Source of the DNA: Lineus longissimus
Lineage: Eukaryota; Nemertea; Pilidiophora; Heteronemertea; Lineidae
Direction of reading: 5' to 3'
NCBI RefSeq assembly: GCF_910592395.1
Contig: NC_088308.1
Location: forward strand, 6,339,001 to 6,403,000
DNA length: 64,000 bases
Under the pieces are notes generated by a model that saw only the letters and a program-made list of their open reading frames with translations, was not told the origin of the DNA and made no database searches. Shown in pieces: positions 23,601 to 33,479 of the stretch (position 1 is its first letter; each line of letters begins with the position of its first letter). Both the position numbers and the translations under genes were made by a program.

Positions 23601-26600
23601 CCTACCCGTTCCAATCCTATAAGCCAGATAACAGGTCTAGGTTTGATCAGTACTCTGGACCACAACAGCAAAATTTTTAGATAGGAGAAGCACTAACTGC
23701 CACTTAGATGCCTCTCCGACTCTATTTTCTGCTCAGCATTCTGGTGATCAACATTCTAGTGATCATTTGTCTTCATCGTATAATCCACATTCTGAATATC
23801 TTGGTGAATCCTCTGCTGACATTCAGCTCACTTCTAGGAATTATGCCAAAGGTTATTTACCCACAGGCCAAGGTTTGGTCATTTTATTTGATTCAGGAGC
23901 CACTGAGACTCTGATTGGTTTGGAAACTGTAAGGGACTCCCCCTATTTGTCCAAATTGCCCAAGGTTGATATTAAACCAATCAAATTTCGTATTGGTAAT
24001 GGAGAATTTTTGTTTGCAAAACAGGCCATTAAGCCTAAACTTACTATTCAAGGGAACCATTTCAATGTATACAGTGTCATAGCTGAAAATTTCATTGGTC
24101 CTGATATTCTTTTGGGTACATCTACCATGAAGGAACTCAAAGGTTCTTTGGATTTCATTACAAATTCGTTCAAGGTCAGGTCAAAGAAGGCTTGGTTACG
24201 TCCTACTGTCAATACTGTCATTAGACCAGGTCAGGTTAGGGTCATTCATGTTAAAGGCAAATTGCCCCATCACATGAAAAACTCGGCACTCATATTGAAT
24301 TCATCGTCTCATTTGTCTAGGTTTTGTCCTTCAACCATGATGGTCAAATTAAAACACGGTTTAGCTCCTATTCGTATTTATAACCATTCTCGTAAACCCG
24401 TCAATATTCGGTCTGACAAGCCTATTGTCTTCACCAACTTGGATGATTTTATTCATGTAACTCAAAGTTTGTCTCCAAGCTGCCTCAAGCAAAATCAACC
24501 CTGTGCTCCGTCACAACCACCTGTTGATGATCAAGACTCGCATTTGTCAGCTAGGGACATTTTAAGGCGAGATGTTAAATTAGACCATAGTATTCTGTCT
24601 ACGCCAGAACAGGCCAGTGTGTATGATATTTTGGAAAACCATGCTCCAGCATTTAGTCTTCGAGGTGAGGTTGGGACTTGTCCCAATTTTGAGGTGGACA
24701 TCCATCTCAAGGATGAAACCCCTTTCTATATCCGACCATATCCGGTCGCTGAGGAAAACAAACCTCTCATTGATAAGGAACTTGATAAATTAGTCAAGTT
24801 GGGCATTTTGCATCAAGGACATACATCATATTCCAGTCCAATTTTGCTTGTCAAGAAGAAGGATTCTACTGAGAAGCGCGTTGTAACAGATTTTCGGTTT
24901 TTAAATAGTCGAGTTCATTGTGCAAATCAAGATTTCACTCCTTTGAAAACCATCTTAGCTAGAATCGGTCAGTCAAATTGTAAAGTCTTGAGTGTCATAG
25001 ATTTGAAAAGTGCTTTTCATTGTCTACCTTTGTCTCGTAGGGCACAGGCCTACACCGGCATATCTGCCTACAACGGTGGTCGAACTTTTTACTATCGTAG
25101 ACTTCCAATGGGTTTGTCCATTTCTCCGTCCATTTTCTCTCAGAAAATCAATGATATCCTTTCTAATATTCCCAACTCTAATCTCTTTTGCTGTGCAGTA
25201 CATGATGACATTCTCATCTTCAGTAAAGATAAGAAAGAGCATACTGTACATCTGCAACAAATTTTCCAGGCTTTGATTGCCAATGGCTTGAAGATTTCTC
25301 CTAAGAAATGTCGCTTGTTTCAGACTAGAGTTGTTTACTTGGGTCATGTTCTGTCCATTTCTCCTGATGGTTTTGTTCAAATTTCGGCTATGAATGACAA
25401 GTGTTTGTCTATTAGGAATATGAAGACCCCTACATGTCAGAAAGCGGTCCGAAGGTTTGTCGGTGCTGTGTCATATTTGAGTCAATATTTACCTAGATTG
25501 CAGGAATTGCTTACACCTTTACATGAGCTCACACGCAAATCTAAGCATTTCCATTGGCAACCCCATCATGAGATAGCTTTTCATACTATCAAAGACTTGC
25601 TCATCAAGCCACCTGTCTTGAATGCACCCACTACTACAGGTGAATTCAGATTGTATAGTGATACTTCACGTATTGCTACAGGTTCATATCTTGCTCAATA
25701 CTCTGATGGGCAAGAACGCATCATCGCATACTATTCCAAGCGCTTGCCAAAGGCGGCAAAGAACTATTCTGTTAGTGAGCTTGAATTACTTGGACTCCTC
25801 ATCAATGTAACAGCTTTTCAGTATTTGTTACAAGACAGGACTTTCCAGGCTTTTGTTGATCATTCTTCTTTGGTTCAGATTGTAAAGTCAAAGAAGCAGC
25901 CACCGACCACTAGGTTGCAAAAGCTGCTTGAGCGACTGTCTCCCTATAGTTTTCAGTTGTCGTACCTGCCAGGCAAAGAGCTTGTGTTAGCTGATTTCTT
26001 GTCACGTGCTCCTCTAGATGATGATACTGAGTTAGATAGGATTATGCCAATCGCGTTCCAGGCACAATCACCTGTTATTTATGAATTAGAGTCTCTTTCA
26101 ACCCCTGTTCAGGAGCATGCATTTTATACACTGCCACTTCCTGAAAAGATTGTTACCAGGTCATATGCAAAGAAAATGAACATTCCTGTGCCTCTTCTGC
26201 ATAGGCCAAAACCAATTCCCAAACCACGAACACATGTTCCTTGTCAGCAGACAGTGTCTGTTGCACCTACACACACTCCTCTTGTTAATGGCATTCAAAA
26301 CAATGTGCCACCAGTATCTATACTTCCAAAAGCTCCACGTGTGCCCATTGTTACATCAACAGTGGCACCACCAGTGTCAGTGATTCCATTTGTTCTCCAA
26401 CAGAATGACAAATCTCAATCATCAACCAAGGTTGCTGATGAACCTAGGCTCATTGATTCCGCTCTTCCTCCATCTTCTGTCGTTGAAGAGTATTCAGATG
26501 ATATTTTAGATCTCCTGGTTAGACCCACACCATTGGTTCCAAGGATTGATAGCATGCATACCAAGCATGTCCCTGATCAGGCATCTCTGAATAAGGTATT

Positions 26601-29600
26601 GAAGATCATCAGACGCAAGGTGATTCGGGATTACAATCTCCCTATTGAGGCACAACAGCTTAGTACCGCACAACAGACATCTCCGTATTTTAAACCCATC
26701 TATGATTACTTAGTCCATGATATCTTGCCAGCAGATAAGAAAGCTGCTAGGGTCGTTAGCATCAAATCTGAGCAGTATCTGACTTTCAATGGCATTCTGT
26801 TCAGGATTTTCTTTCCCACCAATTCTGAGAATTTCTGTTTTCAATTAGCAGTTCCGGAAAAGTATATAGATACCATCATAGGCCAACATCATGGCTCAGG
26901 TTTGCTTCTGGGACACGGAGGATGTACCAGAACTTATCTCACCATTAGGAAAAATTTCTATTTTCCATCTATGTTCCAACGCATTGTCTCGTATATTCAA
27001 TCATGTAATAGGTGTCAACAACTTAAGGGAAAGTCTGATACTATGCGGACATTTCATGAACGCATTCCAGCCAGTTTTGAACCATTCCAGACCATTAGTA
27101 TGGATTTCAAATCCATGCCCACATCTCCATCAGGTTACCGTCATATGCTAGTGGTGACATGTGCCATGACCAGGTTTGTTGTGGCCGTCCCGCTAAAGAC
27201 AATTGACGCCCCCACTGTTTGTGAAGCCCTTCTCCAGAAGGTGATTACTCTGTTTGGCGTCCCATCTGTAATTGTGTCAGATGCAGCAGCATCTCTCACC
27301 GGTCATCTTGTTGAATTACTGTGTGCGACACTTGGCATTCAACAGAAGCTTGTCTCTGTAGAAAACCATGGTAGTCTTATGGCTGAACGGCAAATCAAAT
27401 CCATTGCCGACCTCATCAAAGCAAATCTCCTTGAGTATGGTGTTTCTTGGACTCAATTCGTGTCCACAGCAGTGTACACATACAATTCATTTTCAAGTGC
27501 TCACTTGGGAGGTTACTCTCCTTTCTATTTGCTCTTCTTGCGTGAACCAGCTGATTTGTCCACTTTGAATTTCAAACCATGTCTAGGTCTCTCACGGTCA
27601 CATGCTGAGTATGTCCAACATCTGCGACAGAAATTTCAGAATGTGTCCAAATGTATGCTGCAGCTCCAAGAGCACCAGCAACTGTCTCAAAATGCCAAGA
27701 TTGCTAACAAACTTCAGAAATCTCCCATCTATGCTGAAGGTCAGTTGGTTTATCTACATAAACCCAACACTACAGGGATGACGGCCAACACAAGAAAGTT
27801 TAAGACTCTTTGGGTTGGCCCATTTGTTATACACCAGGTTTTGGATAGGACACACTATATTATAGCAGATTTGAAGGGAAACATCATTCCTGATATCTTC
27901 AATTTTGCAAGGTTGAAACCAGCATTTTTGAGGGCCACAGGTCAGAAAAATGTAGCCCATCTCCAGCAGTTGCAAAACTTGCTTCATAAGGCAGACAAGG
28001 CACAGGATGAGAAAGCTGTGCATGCTGCTTATGCTTTGGATTTCACTGATGAGACAGGTTCCGCTCATGAATCCACCACCTATAGAGGCGACATCTATGC
28101 CTCACAGGCTGAACTTTGTGATTTCAATATTCATTTGTCTCATGCCGAGGGTAACCATGGCATGATTGCTCCCTCTGTGTTGTCCACTAAGCAACAGGAT
28201 GATTTGTCTCGGCTCACTTGGCAATCTCCCTCAGAGTTTGATTACACCACTTTGAAACGGGCGCGTTTCAATAATGGATGCCTAGAACTCTTGCTCTCTG
28301 TGCCTTTTGGGCAGAAACAGTTTAGCTATTGGTGGTCACCTCAATTTGAACCACATGTTGTCAGCATTGTCCAGTTTGTGTTAAGTGCCAAGGATATAAG
28401 ATGTACAGGGTGTCCCAACCCGTTAAAAATGTTCAAAGATAAGACCATTCATGATAAGTCACATATTTTGGCGAAAAGCCAAGAGAAAAGTGATTAGACG
28501 ACAATTTATTGAGAATATGGTTTGTTTTTAAAACATCTCAAGTGGTTTCTTGTTGTCGTTGTTATGGTAATGATGTCATTTGGTGTTTACAACAAGACGT
28601 TGCTATATTGCTTATCAAAACAAATCTTTACGAGAATAATTATTTCACCCTCATTGCTATTTTTATAAAAGCTAGTGAGTTGTTAGTTGGATAATTGTAG
28701 AAACATCTATTAGCTATAGATGTGATATTTTTTTCTACTTGTCTTCAATGAAGCTTTGTGCAACAGTAATCTGTCTATTGAACAGTTTTCCAGTTTGAGT
28801 ATTTTATTATCAATACTCTATTTTATTGGATGTTTGTACGGCTACATGTTAGCAAAGCCAACTCTCATCAGTCTTGGGACTGATTTATTTTCGTGATGGG
28901 TTTCTGTCTCCAAGCAGTGCTTGTGGCAATTGCTGTTTCGAGACAGCTCACACAATAGTGTATGATTTAAAAATTTGGATACTTTTGTGACAACAACATT
29001 TTTTTTCGTTGAGGTTTTGTAAATACGCGTGTCATCCAGAAGTTCTTCGAGTTAAACTTTATTTTCCACAGTTTTCAGATGCCTCGTCGACCGGTCCAGT
29101 CACTTTCGCAATATTCCCAGCAGAGGTTTTGACACTTCATTGTATCATTGCATATTTTAACATGCTGTTTAGCATGAGATTAATGATTCAATGTATAATT
29201 ATATTGTAACCTTATGCTCATACTTTGTCATGAATGAAGTGGTCATTCATCAGTAAGTGGAACAAAATACATATATTGTAACTAAGTTCGGCCGTTGGCT
29301 GAACACTGTTGGGAACCCCGAACCATATGATGTAATTTAAGTTCATTCGCTGCATGAACACCTCGTTTAAAGCCTTATTATCATTGATTGTACCCCATTC
29401 AACAATACTATGTGTTAAGCCAAAGTCATATTCCTCTAATTGTTTTTATAAAAAAAAAATATTTTAACTTCGTAAAATATTTTACCAGTTCCGCGGGATG
29501 TTGTATAGTAATTGTAAAACCTTTCTTATGAGTAGCACTGTAATGTGTAATTCTTGGAATTAAGTGTGCGAGATTATTGGAATTGGGTATCAGATAAGAT

Positions 29601-29771
29601 ACCTGTGAAAATTCCCACGGTCTACTTTTAATCCTCCATTCTCCCCAGCGTGATCAATTACGTCAGCATTGATGCGGCTCCTCATTGGATGGAGACGCAT
29701 CAACGTTGCCCCCTGATTGGTGCAGACAAAGCTGCGCGTGAATACAAAACAGCTGTCCGCACGCTCTCGGC

Positions 29772-29802
<31 letters not shown>

Positions 29803-31033
29803 AGCGATAGAGAGTTATTCCAGTCTCCCGAGTATTTTATAATCACGTGCACGAATCGTCATCCCGACGAACTATTTTATCAATTATGACTTTGGTGTGT
29901 ATAATTTTGTGAAGCAGTGTTAGAATAAAGGATCCGGACGTTAGAAGGCAAATTCAGGACTTATTACGTTTGTAACCTGTGCAAATACAACATTATCATT
30001 GATGTTTTGTGAAAATGTTCCGTTTGGAAATAATTTTGATTAAAACTCTTTCATCTTTTACTTATTATACATGTAGTTAAAACTATTTTTGAATGTTTTT
30101 TTCAGTGGCATCCTGGCCTCGGTCCCATTGAAGCTGCTGATTCTAAAAAAACACTCCATATTGGAAAGGTCTTCTTTGAATCTGGACGATATCCCATAAT
30201 AGGTAGGTTCAAACAATGCACCCAAGGTGTCAGCTGCTTAATTTTAAGACTTCAATAACATTGGCCATATTGCCACCCTTTAATCGATTGTTAAACAAAA
30301 GGTCAAAAGGTTTATAAATGTCTCTTTCTTATTTCAGGTGATGTGAAATACAAACTTGTGATAACTAATTACAGCCCGTCAACATTCCTTAGTTTCTCAT
30401 CAGATTCCATCCTGTTACCACTTTATGAAATCACTCTCAAAGATGAAGGTGCTAAAGTGAGCAGGGTCTATATCAAAGTAGTCTCAAGGAGATACAGTTA
30501 TCTATTCAATGTGAGTATGAATAAAATCATTACTGAATGATGCTGAGCCCCAAATGAATGACTCTATTACCGAAGAGTTGCTCACAAATATGATGCCGTA
30601 ACGTCATAATTTGGGTGATTTTCGTGTGAAGAAGTATGTTTTTCTTTCATGTTTGTAAGGCGTGATATTCAACTTGGCACTATGTATGACGTCACCATTC
30701 CTGGGTAAGACTTCATGCCTGACGACTTGCGTCAGTTTCAAAATCTGTGTGAGTCACAGTGTTACTTTTCATTGTAATGGTTTTAATCATTATTTCATCA
30801 ACTTAAAAACTTTCGAACACCCTGGATTAGTATTCTGAAAAATGATAAATGTTCGTGAACATGAACCCTGTTATTGCTTGCAAAAGCTTTCACATCTCAA
30901 AATTAATGTGCTCTTTATCGTAATTCCATTCGTCTCTTTTCAGTATGCGATAGCCCCTCTGACAAGATTTGCCTACAAACAACAACTCCTACAGGCCTTG
31001 TTTAATCTGAGGATGCTTTTTCGTAAAGATTGA
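20629..31033 (+). CDS. membrane-anchored SRPBCC/START-fold-like protein (4 exons, split by a retrotransposon)
   Basis: Exons 20629-20790, 30106-30202, 30338-30510 and 30944-31033 join in phase to 173 residues. The ATG sits in a good context (CCGCCATG). Residues 4-22 form a hydrophobic signal or anchor segment. Then comes a stretch like the first strand and helix of SRPBCC/polyketide-cyclase folds (VVLSGTRQEAFEFMTDIEKYHKWHP), alternating strands, and a long C-terminal amphipathic helix. Such folds bind lipids or other hydrophobic ligands; the ligand here is unknown. The first intron is about 9.3 kb, of which about 9.0 kb is a young LTR retrotransposon in the same orientation. Whether splicing still skips the element efficiently cannot be told. 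I do not recognise a named ortholog. Confidence 0.65.
20950..21441 (+). repeat. left LTR
   Basis: 492 bp, TGTTGTATAG...TACAACA. A TATA-like TATTTTATAATC lies at about 21282-21293 and an AATAAA at 21373-21378, giving a plausible U3-R-U5 order. A (GA)n microsatellite occupies about 21222-21250. Confidence 0.93.
21442..21460 (+). promoter_or_regulatory. primer binding site candidate
   Basis: TGGCGACCTTCCCAGG begins at the first base after the left LTR. TGG at this place pairs with the CCA end of a tRNA whose 3' end would read GGTCGCCA. The tRNA species is not assigned. Confidence 0.65.
21996..22112 (+). repeat. about 26-bp degenerate tandem repeats in the retroelement leader
   Basis: Five imperfect copies of a unit like GAAAGACATTTTATAAACTTT lie in the roughly 1-kb untranslated leader before gag. 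Possible RNA structure or packaging role is only a guess. Confidence 0.6.
22442..23680 (+). CDS. gag: retrotransposon Gag polyprotein
   Basis: 412 residues from the ATG at 22442. An N-terminal part with a capsid-like retrotransposon-gag region (FKARLRGKARLWAEG, AQFMQRFSP) is followed by a long Ser/Arg-rich basic stretch. A single CCHC zinc knuckle (C-x2-C-x4-H-x4-C, CYFCHKPNHVWRNC) and a Pro/Gln-rich tail come next. It forms the particle and binds RNA. The ORF ends with a TAG placed immediately after the slippery word A_AAT_TTT, so ribosomes shifting -1 would continue into pol. Start choice: the first ATG with extended coding homology; the upstream part of the open frame lacks an ATG. Confidence 0.9.
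   Translation: MEGPADPAPPAFRGTDFLPPLFDGEVIDHDICHAHILSFMDYLHFHNLHEPANAAEMIHIITLFKARLRGKARLWAEGKVFPTIANLRAQFMQRFSPTHSNFANVKHFHSLSHTPGDSAEMTLNKIRLAAQRIHYNEVQVRDKFLQVLPTNCQAAVIMAAPADADVAVLVERAQQYLDFSEPDRPTTANKQVSFITDQVHVTTASASTNSSACAVDRLTEQLAALRTEVQDLSIEVRTQPQVHFSQPQSNSDTGARTYSSNYRSSSPSPVSHQSRRPSRSPARDRYRYSHRVSSRSPCRDSRRSQGSYGISRSGNSPRRATSNIVCYFCHKPNHVWRNCYTYQNMVSRGMNPTFMPVRPPAPPFSPSHYQPSDNGQQFRQDTRCPQPYPFQSYKPDNRSRFDQYSGPQQQNF
23671..23680 (+). promoter_or_regulatory. -1 ribosomal frameshift site candidate (A_AAT_TTT then TAG)
   Basis: In the gag frame the last codons are CAA AAT TTT TAG. The heptamer at 23671-23677 fits X_XXY_YYZ exactly. The -1 frame is open from 23647 and continues without a stop through pol. 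A downstream stimulatory stem or pseudoknot was not demonstrated. Confidence 0.75.
23677..28497 (+). CDS. pol: retrotransposon Pol polyprotein (PR-RT-RNaseH-IN)
   Basis: About 1606 residues in the -1 frame relative to gag, without its own plausible ATG at the 5' end. Domains with rough positions: aspartic protease with DSGA (about 71); reverse transcriptase from about 384, whose catalytic box reads VHDD (about 508) where gypsy elements usually have Y/F-x-D-D; RNase H (SDTS about 659, ELELLG, VDHSSL); integrase with an H2C2 zinc-binding region (about 1070) and a D-D-34-E core (D about 1141, D about 1199, E about 1234), one residue shorter than the usual D-35-E. A GPF-type C-terminal module (WVGPFVI) follows, then about 190 further residues I cannot assign. 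No frameshift or internal stop is present. The roughly 140-residue Pro-rich linker between RNase H and integrase is long. Confidence 0.92.
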   Translation, partial: LDRRSTNCHLDASPTLFSAQHSGDQHSSDHLSSSYNPHSEYLGESSADIQLTSRNYAKGYLPTGQGLVILFDSGATETLIGLETVRDSPYLSKLPKVDIKPIKFRIGNGEFLFAKQAIKPKLTIQGNHFNVYSVIAENFIGPDILLGTSTMKELKGSLDFITNSFKVRSKKAWLRPTVNTVIRPGQVRVIHVKGKLPHHMKNSALILNSSSHLSRFCPSTMMVKLKHGLAPIRIYNHSRKPVNIRSDKPIVFTNLDDFIHVTQSLSPSCLKQNQPCAPSQPPVDDQDSHLSARDILRRDVKLDHSILSTPEQASVYDILENHAPAFSLRGEVGTCPNFEVDIHLKDETPFYIRPYPVAEENKPLIDKELDKLVKLGILHQGHTSYSSPILLVKKKDSTEKRVVTDFRFLNSRVHCANQDFTPLKTILARIGQSNCKVLSVIDLKSAFHCLPLSRRAQAYTGISAYNGGRTFYYRRLPMGLSISPSIFSQKINDILSNIPNSNLFCCAVHDDILIFSKDKKEHTVHLQQIFQALIANGLKISPKKCRLFQTRVVYLGHVLSISPDGFVQISAMNDKCLSIRNMKTPTCQKAVRRFVGAVSYLSQYLPRLQELLTPLHELTRKSKHFHWQPHHEIAFHTIKDLLIKPPVLNAPTTTGEFRLYSDTSRIATGSYLAQYSDGQERIIAYYSKRLPKAAKNYSVSELELLGLLINVTAFQYLLQDRTFQAFVDHSSLVQIVKSKKQPPTTRLQKLLERLSPYSFQLSYLPGKELVLADFLSRAPLDDDTELDRIMPIAFQAQSPVIYELESLSTPVQEHAFYTLPLPEKIVTRSYAKKMNIPVPLLHRPKPIPKPRTHVPCQQTVSVAPTHTPLVNGIQNNVPPVSILPKAPRVPIVTSTVAPPVSVIPFVLQQNDKSQSSTKVADEPRLIDSALPPSSVVEEYSDDILDLLVRPTPLVPRIDSMHTKHVPDQASLNKVLKIIRRKVIRDYNLPIEAQQLSTAQQTSPYFKPIYDYLVHDILPADKKAARVVSIKSEQYLTFNGILFRIFFPTNSENFCFQLAVPEKYIDTIIGQHHGSGLLLGHGGCTRTYLTIRKNFYFPSMFQRIVSYIQSCNRCQQLKGKSDTMRTFHERIPASFEPFQTISMDFKSMPTSPSGYRHMLVVTCAMTRFVVAVPLKTIDAPTVCEALLQKVITLFGVPSVIVSDAAASLTGHLVELLCATLGIQQKLVSVENHGSLMAERQIKSIADLIKANLLEYGVSWTQFVSTAVYTYNSFSSAHLGGYSPFYLLFLREPADLSTLNFKPCLGLSRSHAEYVQHLRQKFQNVSKCMLQLQEHQQLSQNAKIANKLQKSPIYAEGQLVYLHKPNTTGMTANTRKFKTLWVGPFVIHQVLDRTHYIIADLKGNIIPDIFNFARLKPAFLRATGQKNVAHLQQLQNLLHKADKAQDEKAVHAAYALDFTDETGSAHESTTYRGDIYASQAELCDFNIHLSHAEGNHGMIAPSVLSTKQQDDLSRLTWQSPSEFDYTTLKRARFNNGCLELLLSVPFGQKQFSYWWSPQFEPHVVSIVQFVLSAKDIRCTGCPNPLKMFKDKTIHDKSHILAKSQEKSD
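28498..29498 (+). other. long non-coding 3' region of the retrotransposon
   Basis: About 1 kb between the pol stop and the right LTR with no envelope-like ORF. No convincing polypurine tract precedes the LTR; the nearest purines are GCGGGA at 29494-29498. Function unknown. Confidence 0.6.
29499..29992 (+). repeat. right LTR
   Basis: 494 bp, matching the left LTR base for base by eye except one extra GA unit in the microsatellite. Confidence 0.93.
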
Positions 31034-32005
31034 CACCGAAGACACTTGGACAGAATACATCATTCTCACTCAGAAGCAATAATTTTAAGTTCACCCACCC
31101 AGATGTCATAACTGTATTGTAATGATCCTATTTTGCTTGCTCCAAATTGCAAAATGTAGGGTGATGTTTTTTTAGCCTCATTGGGTCTGATTATGGGTTG
31201 ATCGGCCCTACCGCGTGGACAACACATTGTGCGGCTGTAAGATTCTGTGCGTTGAAAATTTGTAACTTGCCAAAACATGATACTTAGTAGAATTCATTAT
31301 TCTGTATGAAAATTTCAGTTGCCTGATTTGCTTTGGCCGTGAATTTGAACTTGAGAAATATTTCGTATAAACTTGCGTAGAAGGATAATCATGAATGGTT
31401 TTCGAAATTGTTTACTACTGAAAGATGCAAATGTGAGGACTGCCCCTGCAGACTAGTATCACAAAGTTTCCTAGTCTCGGCACCATGACACATAAAAACA
31501 CTGCCAAAATGTAACTGTCAAAATGATTTTCAGGTTTACTATCGTTTTTACTATGTTGTACATGTGTGCATTTAACTGTATATTGTATTTTATCTCTTCT
31601 CTTTAATAGATGTGTGTGGTCTCTTTTTAGTAATGCTGGTAACACTAATTTTACGTCAGGGACTGGTGTGGCCAGAATAACCTGTATCATTTTATTTTGC
31701 GCCTTGTGGCATAAAACGAGTGTTGTGGTAAACGGTGACTTCTGTAGTCAAGAATTAGTCTTTGCTTATTCCTGATATGCATTTAGTGTACAATGTATGA
31801 TTGTGTACTTCACAATCACATTTGCAAGCGAAGGTAGTGCAGTGCATAGAGCTGCAGCCAAGAGGTAGTGCCCTTCCTCATATTCCTTGCTTTTACTATG
31901 TGATGACTTACGGTGGCACTCTGTTTCAGACGTCTTAATCAACTTTGCTGTAATGGTAGTTAGACAACTGGCTATGTACATGTATGTACAATGTATTTAT
32001 TCATT

Positions 32006-32126
32006 GGGTGATATGAATAAAGACTAGCAAATGCTTTTATCTAATTAAACTCCATGTACATTTACACTAGGCCTTTCTGTACAAAATTGAAGTAAAAGCA
32101 TTTGCTAGTCTTTATTCATATCACCC
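32006..32126 (+). mobile_element. MITE family A, copy 1 (121 bp)
   Basis: Terminal inverted repeats of about 34 bp start GGGTGATATGAATAAAGACT, with a short core. The flanking 3-bp duplication is ATT (32003-32005 and 32127-32129). The 3-bp duplication and GGG start would fit a PIF/Harbinger-type source. A second copy in inverse orientation is at 52167-52284. Confidence 0.8.
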
Positions 32127-32531
32127 ATTGTTGTGAAAGTTTTAATGCAAAGACCATTAACTTATTAACAGCAGAAAAGTTGCATTTGCTCAAAAAGTTG
32201 ATTTGGTGGCTTTTGAGGCAAAACTCTCAAGAAGGTCATATTAAAGTACACACAAAATTTAAAAAAAACGTAGTCTTTATTGCATATCAATTCTTGGTAC
32301 ACATGTGTAGAAAATCATTCCATTTGCGCAGAATCCATGTTGTGATCTCAATTTTGTTGATACATTGTCTCGACAATGATACATGTAAGTATTGTAGGCT
32401 GCAGTTTTGTAATCCACATGCATTGTTTTATATATACATTGTATTGTTAAAAGATTTATCACAGGAGTAGATATAATTTAAAGGCTGCACTGATTAAGAT
32501 TGGGTATCAATTATTCGGTGACATCAAAGTA

Positions 32532-32720
32532 CAATAGAACCTCCCTATTTTAAGGACAACCTCGGGACTGACAAGTGCTGTCCTTGACAAGGAGTTGTCC
32601 TGATTAGAGAGGTCAAATTGAATGGAAACAATCAACTTTGGACTAAAACTAGCGTCGTTAGGAGAGAATTTGGAGACATTGTACTTAATAGAGAGGTGTC
32701 TGCTAAAGGAGGTTCCACTG
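32532..32720 (+). mobile_element. pogo-like MITE, copy 1 (189 bp)
   Basis: Ends CAATAGAACCTCCC and GGAGGTTCCACTG pair as inverted repeats and are flanked by TA. They closely resemble the pogo/Tigger terminal consensus CAGTRGAACCTC. Interior words (TGTCCTTAATAGAGAGG-like) are shared with the copy at 60945-61121. Confidence 0.75.
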
Positions 32721-33065
32721 TATGTGTGAAAACGAAGTTATATTAAGAGAAAGCTATATTAACTTGGATAGACCGTCAAGCTCGGATGTTACAGGTGTCA
32801 ATTTTTAACAACACCTACCTCCTACATCGTGTGAGGCTGAATGCAACTGATGCAGTTAACGGCCTCAGTGTGAGTGCTCGAACAGTTAACAAAATTGTAA
32901 ATCTGTACAGTAGTTTCCATTACATCATGTATTTGTCCATTCCCTTTTTGTTCATCACATCATATCCTAATCAGTAAAGTGTTAAAATGAATCACAATAT
33001 TATTGTCTATCATGTCTTGTCCCTTCTTCTTCCTCAGCCTTGCCTGCATGGATAAATTAGGCTGT

Positions 33066-33479
33066 CAAACGATTGACTGTCCCAAGGTAGTGACTGTTCC
33101 CACGTAGTGACAATTGGAGAATAGCAAGCCTCCTCCTTCAGACAACCTGAAGAATTGTCCCGATTGCGACTGTCCTATGGTTGTGACATTGTCAGGACCC
33201 TTCTGCCTTGGTGACCTTCTATCTTGCTGTTCACTCGCATAAAGACAGGCCAAACCTGACCATTACCCCAACTCGAGAACCTCGAGTAGCTCATGGACCT
33301 CTGGGATGGATGTACCTGATTCAGCTTACCATGTACCTGGGAAAAGATCATATGACCATTCTTCTTATTTTGGTAGCAGCATCTTCACTGGAGCTGCTAA
33401 GTGTTGTGACAACGATTAAGACTGTCGCAAGGTTGTGACTGTGCCCTGGTAGTGTCATTAGTGAATGGCATAACCTCCG
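33066..33479 (-). repeat. degenerate satellite-like repeat, minus orientation
   Basis: Carries reversed forms of words found in the plus-oriented array downstream, such as the reverse complement of GGACAGTCGCAATCGGGACA and of GGGTCCTGACAATGTC. Adjacent to the LINE fragment in mirrored order relative to 35166 onward. Confidence 0.6.

Larger units (their letters stand above)
20950..29992 (+). mobile_element. complete Ty3/gypsy-type LTR retrotransposon
   Basis: Two LTRs (20950-21441 and 29499-29992) start with TG and end with CA. They appear identical except for 2 bp of GA-microsatellite length. A 4-bp target duplication TTAT flanks the element (20946-20949 and 29993-29996). A primer-binding-site-like sequence follows the left LTR directly. 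Internal order is gag, then pol with protease, reverse transcriptase, RNase H, integrase, which is the gypsy order. There is no envelope ORF. Both reading frames are open, so the insertion is recent and may be active. It sits in intron 1 of the SRPBCC-like gene, sense orientation. Confidence 0.93.
31034..33060. other. intergenic, MITE-bearing, no gene recognised
   Basis: Holds the 3' UTR of the SRPBCC-like gene, two short DNA-transposon derivatives listed separately, and no supported coding sequence. Confidence 0.5.

Noticed and set aside
29650-29889. 79-codon ORF in the right LTR (and its copy in the left LTR)
   Set aside because: It crosses the GA microsatellite and has no counterpart in retroelement proteins; a chance ORF in U3.
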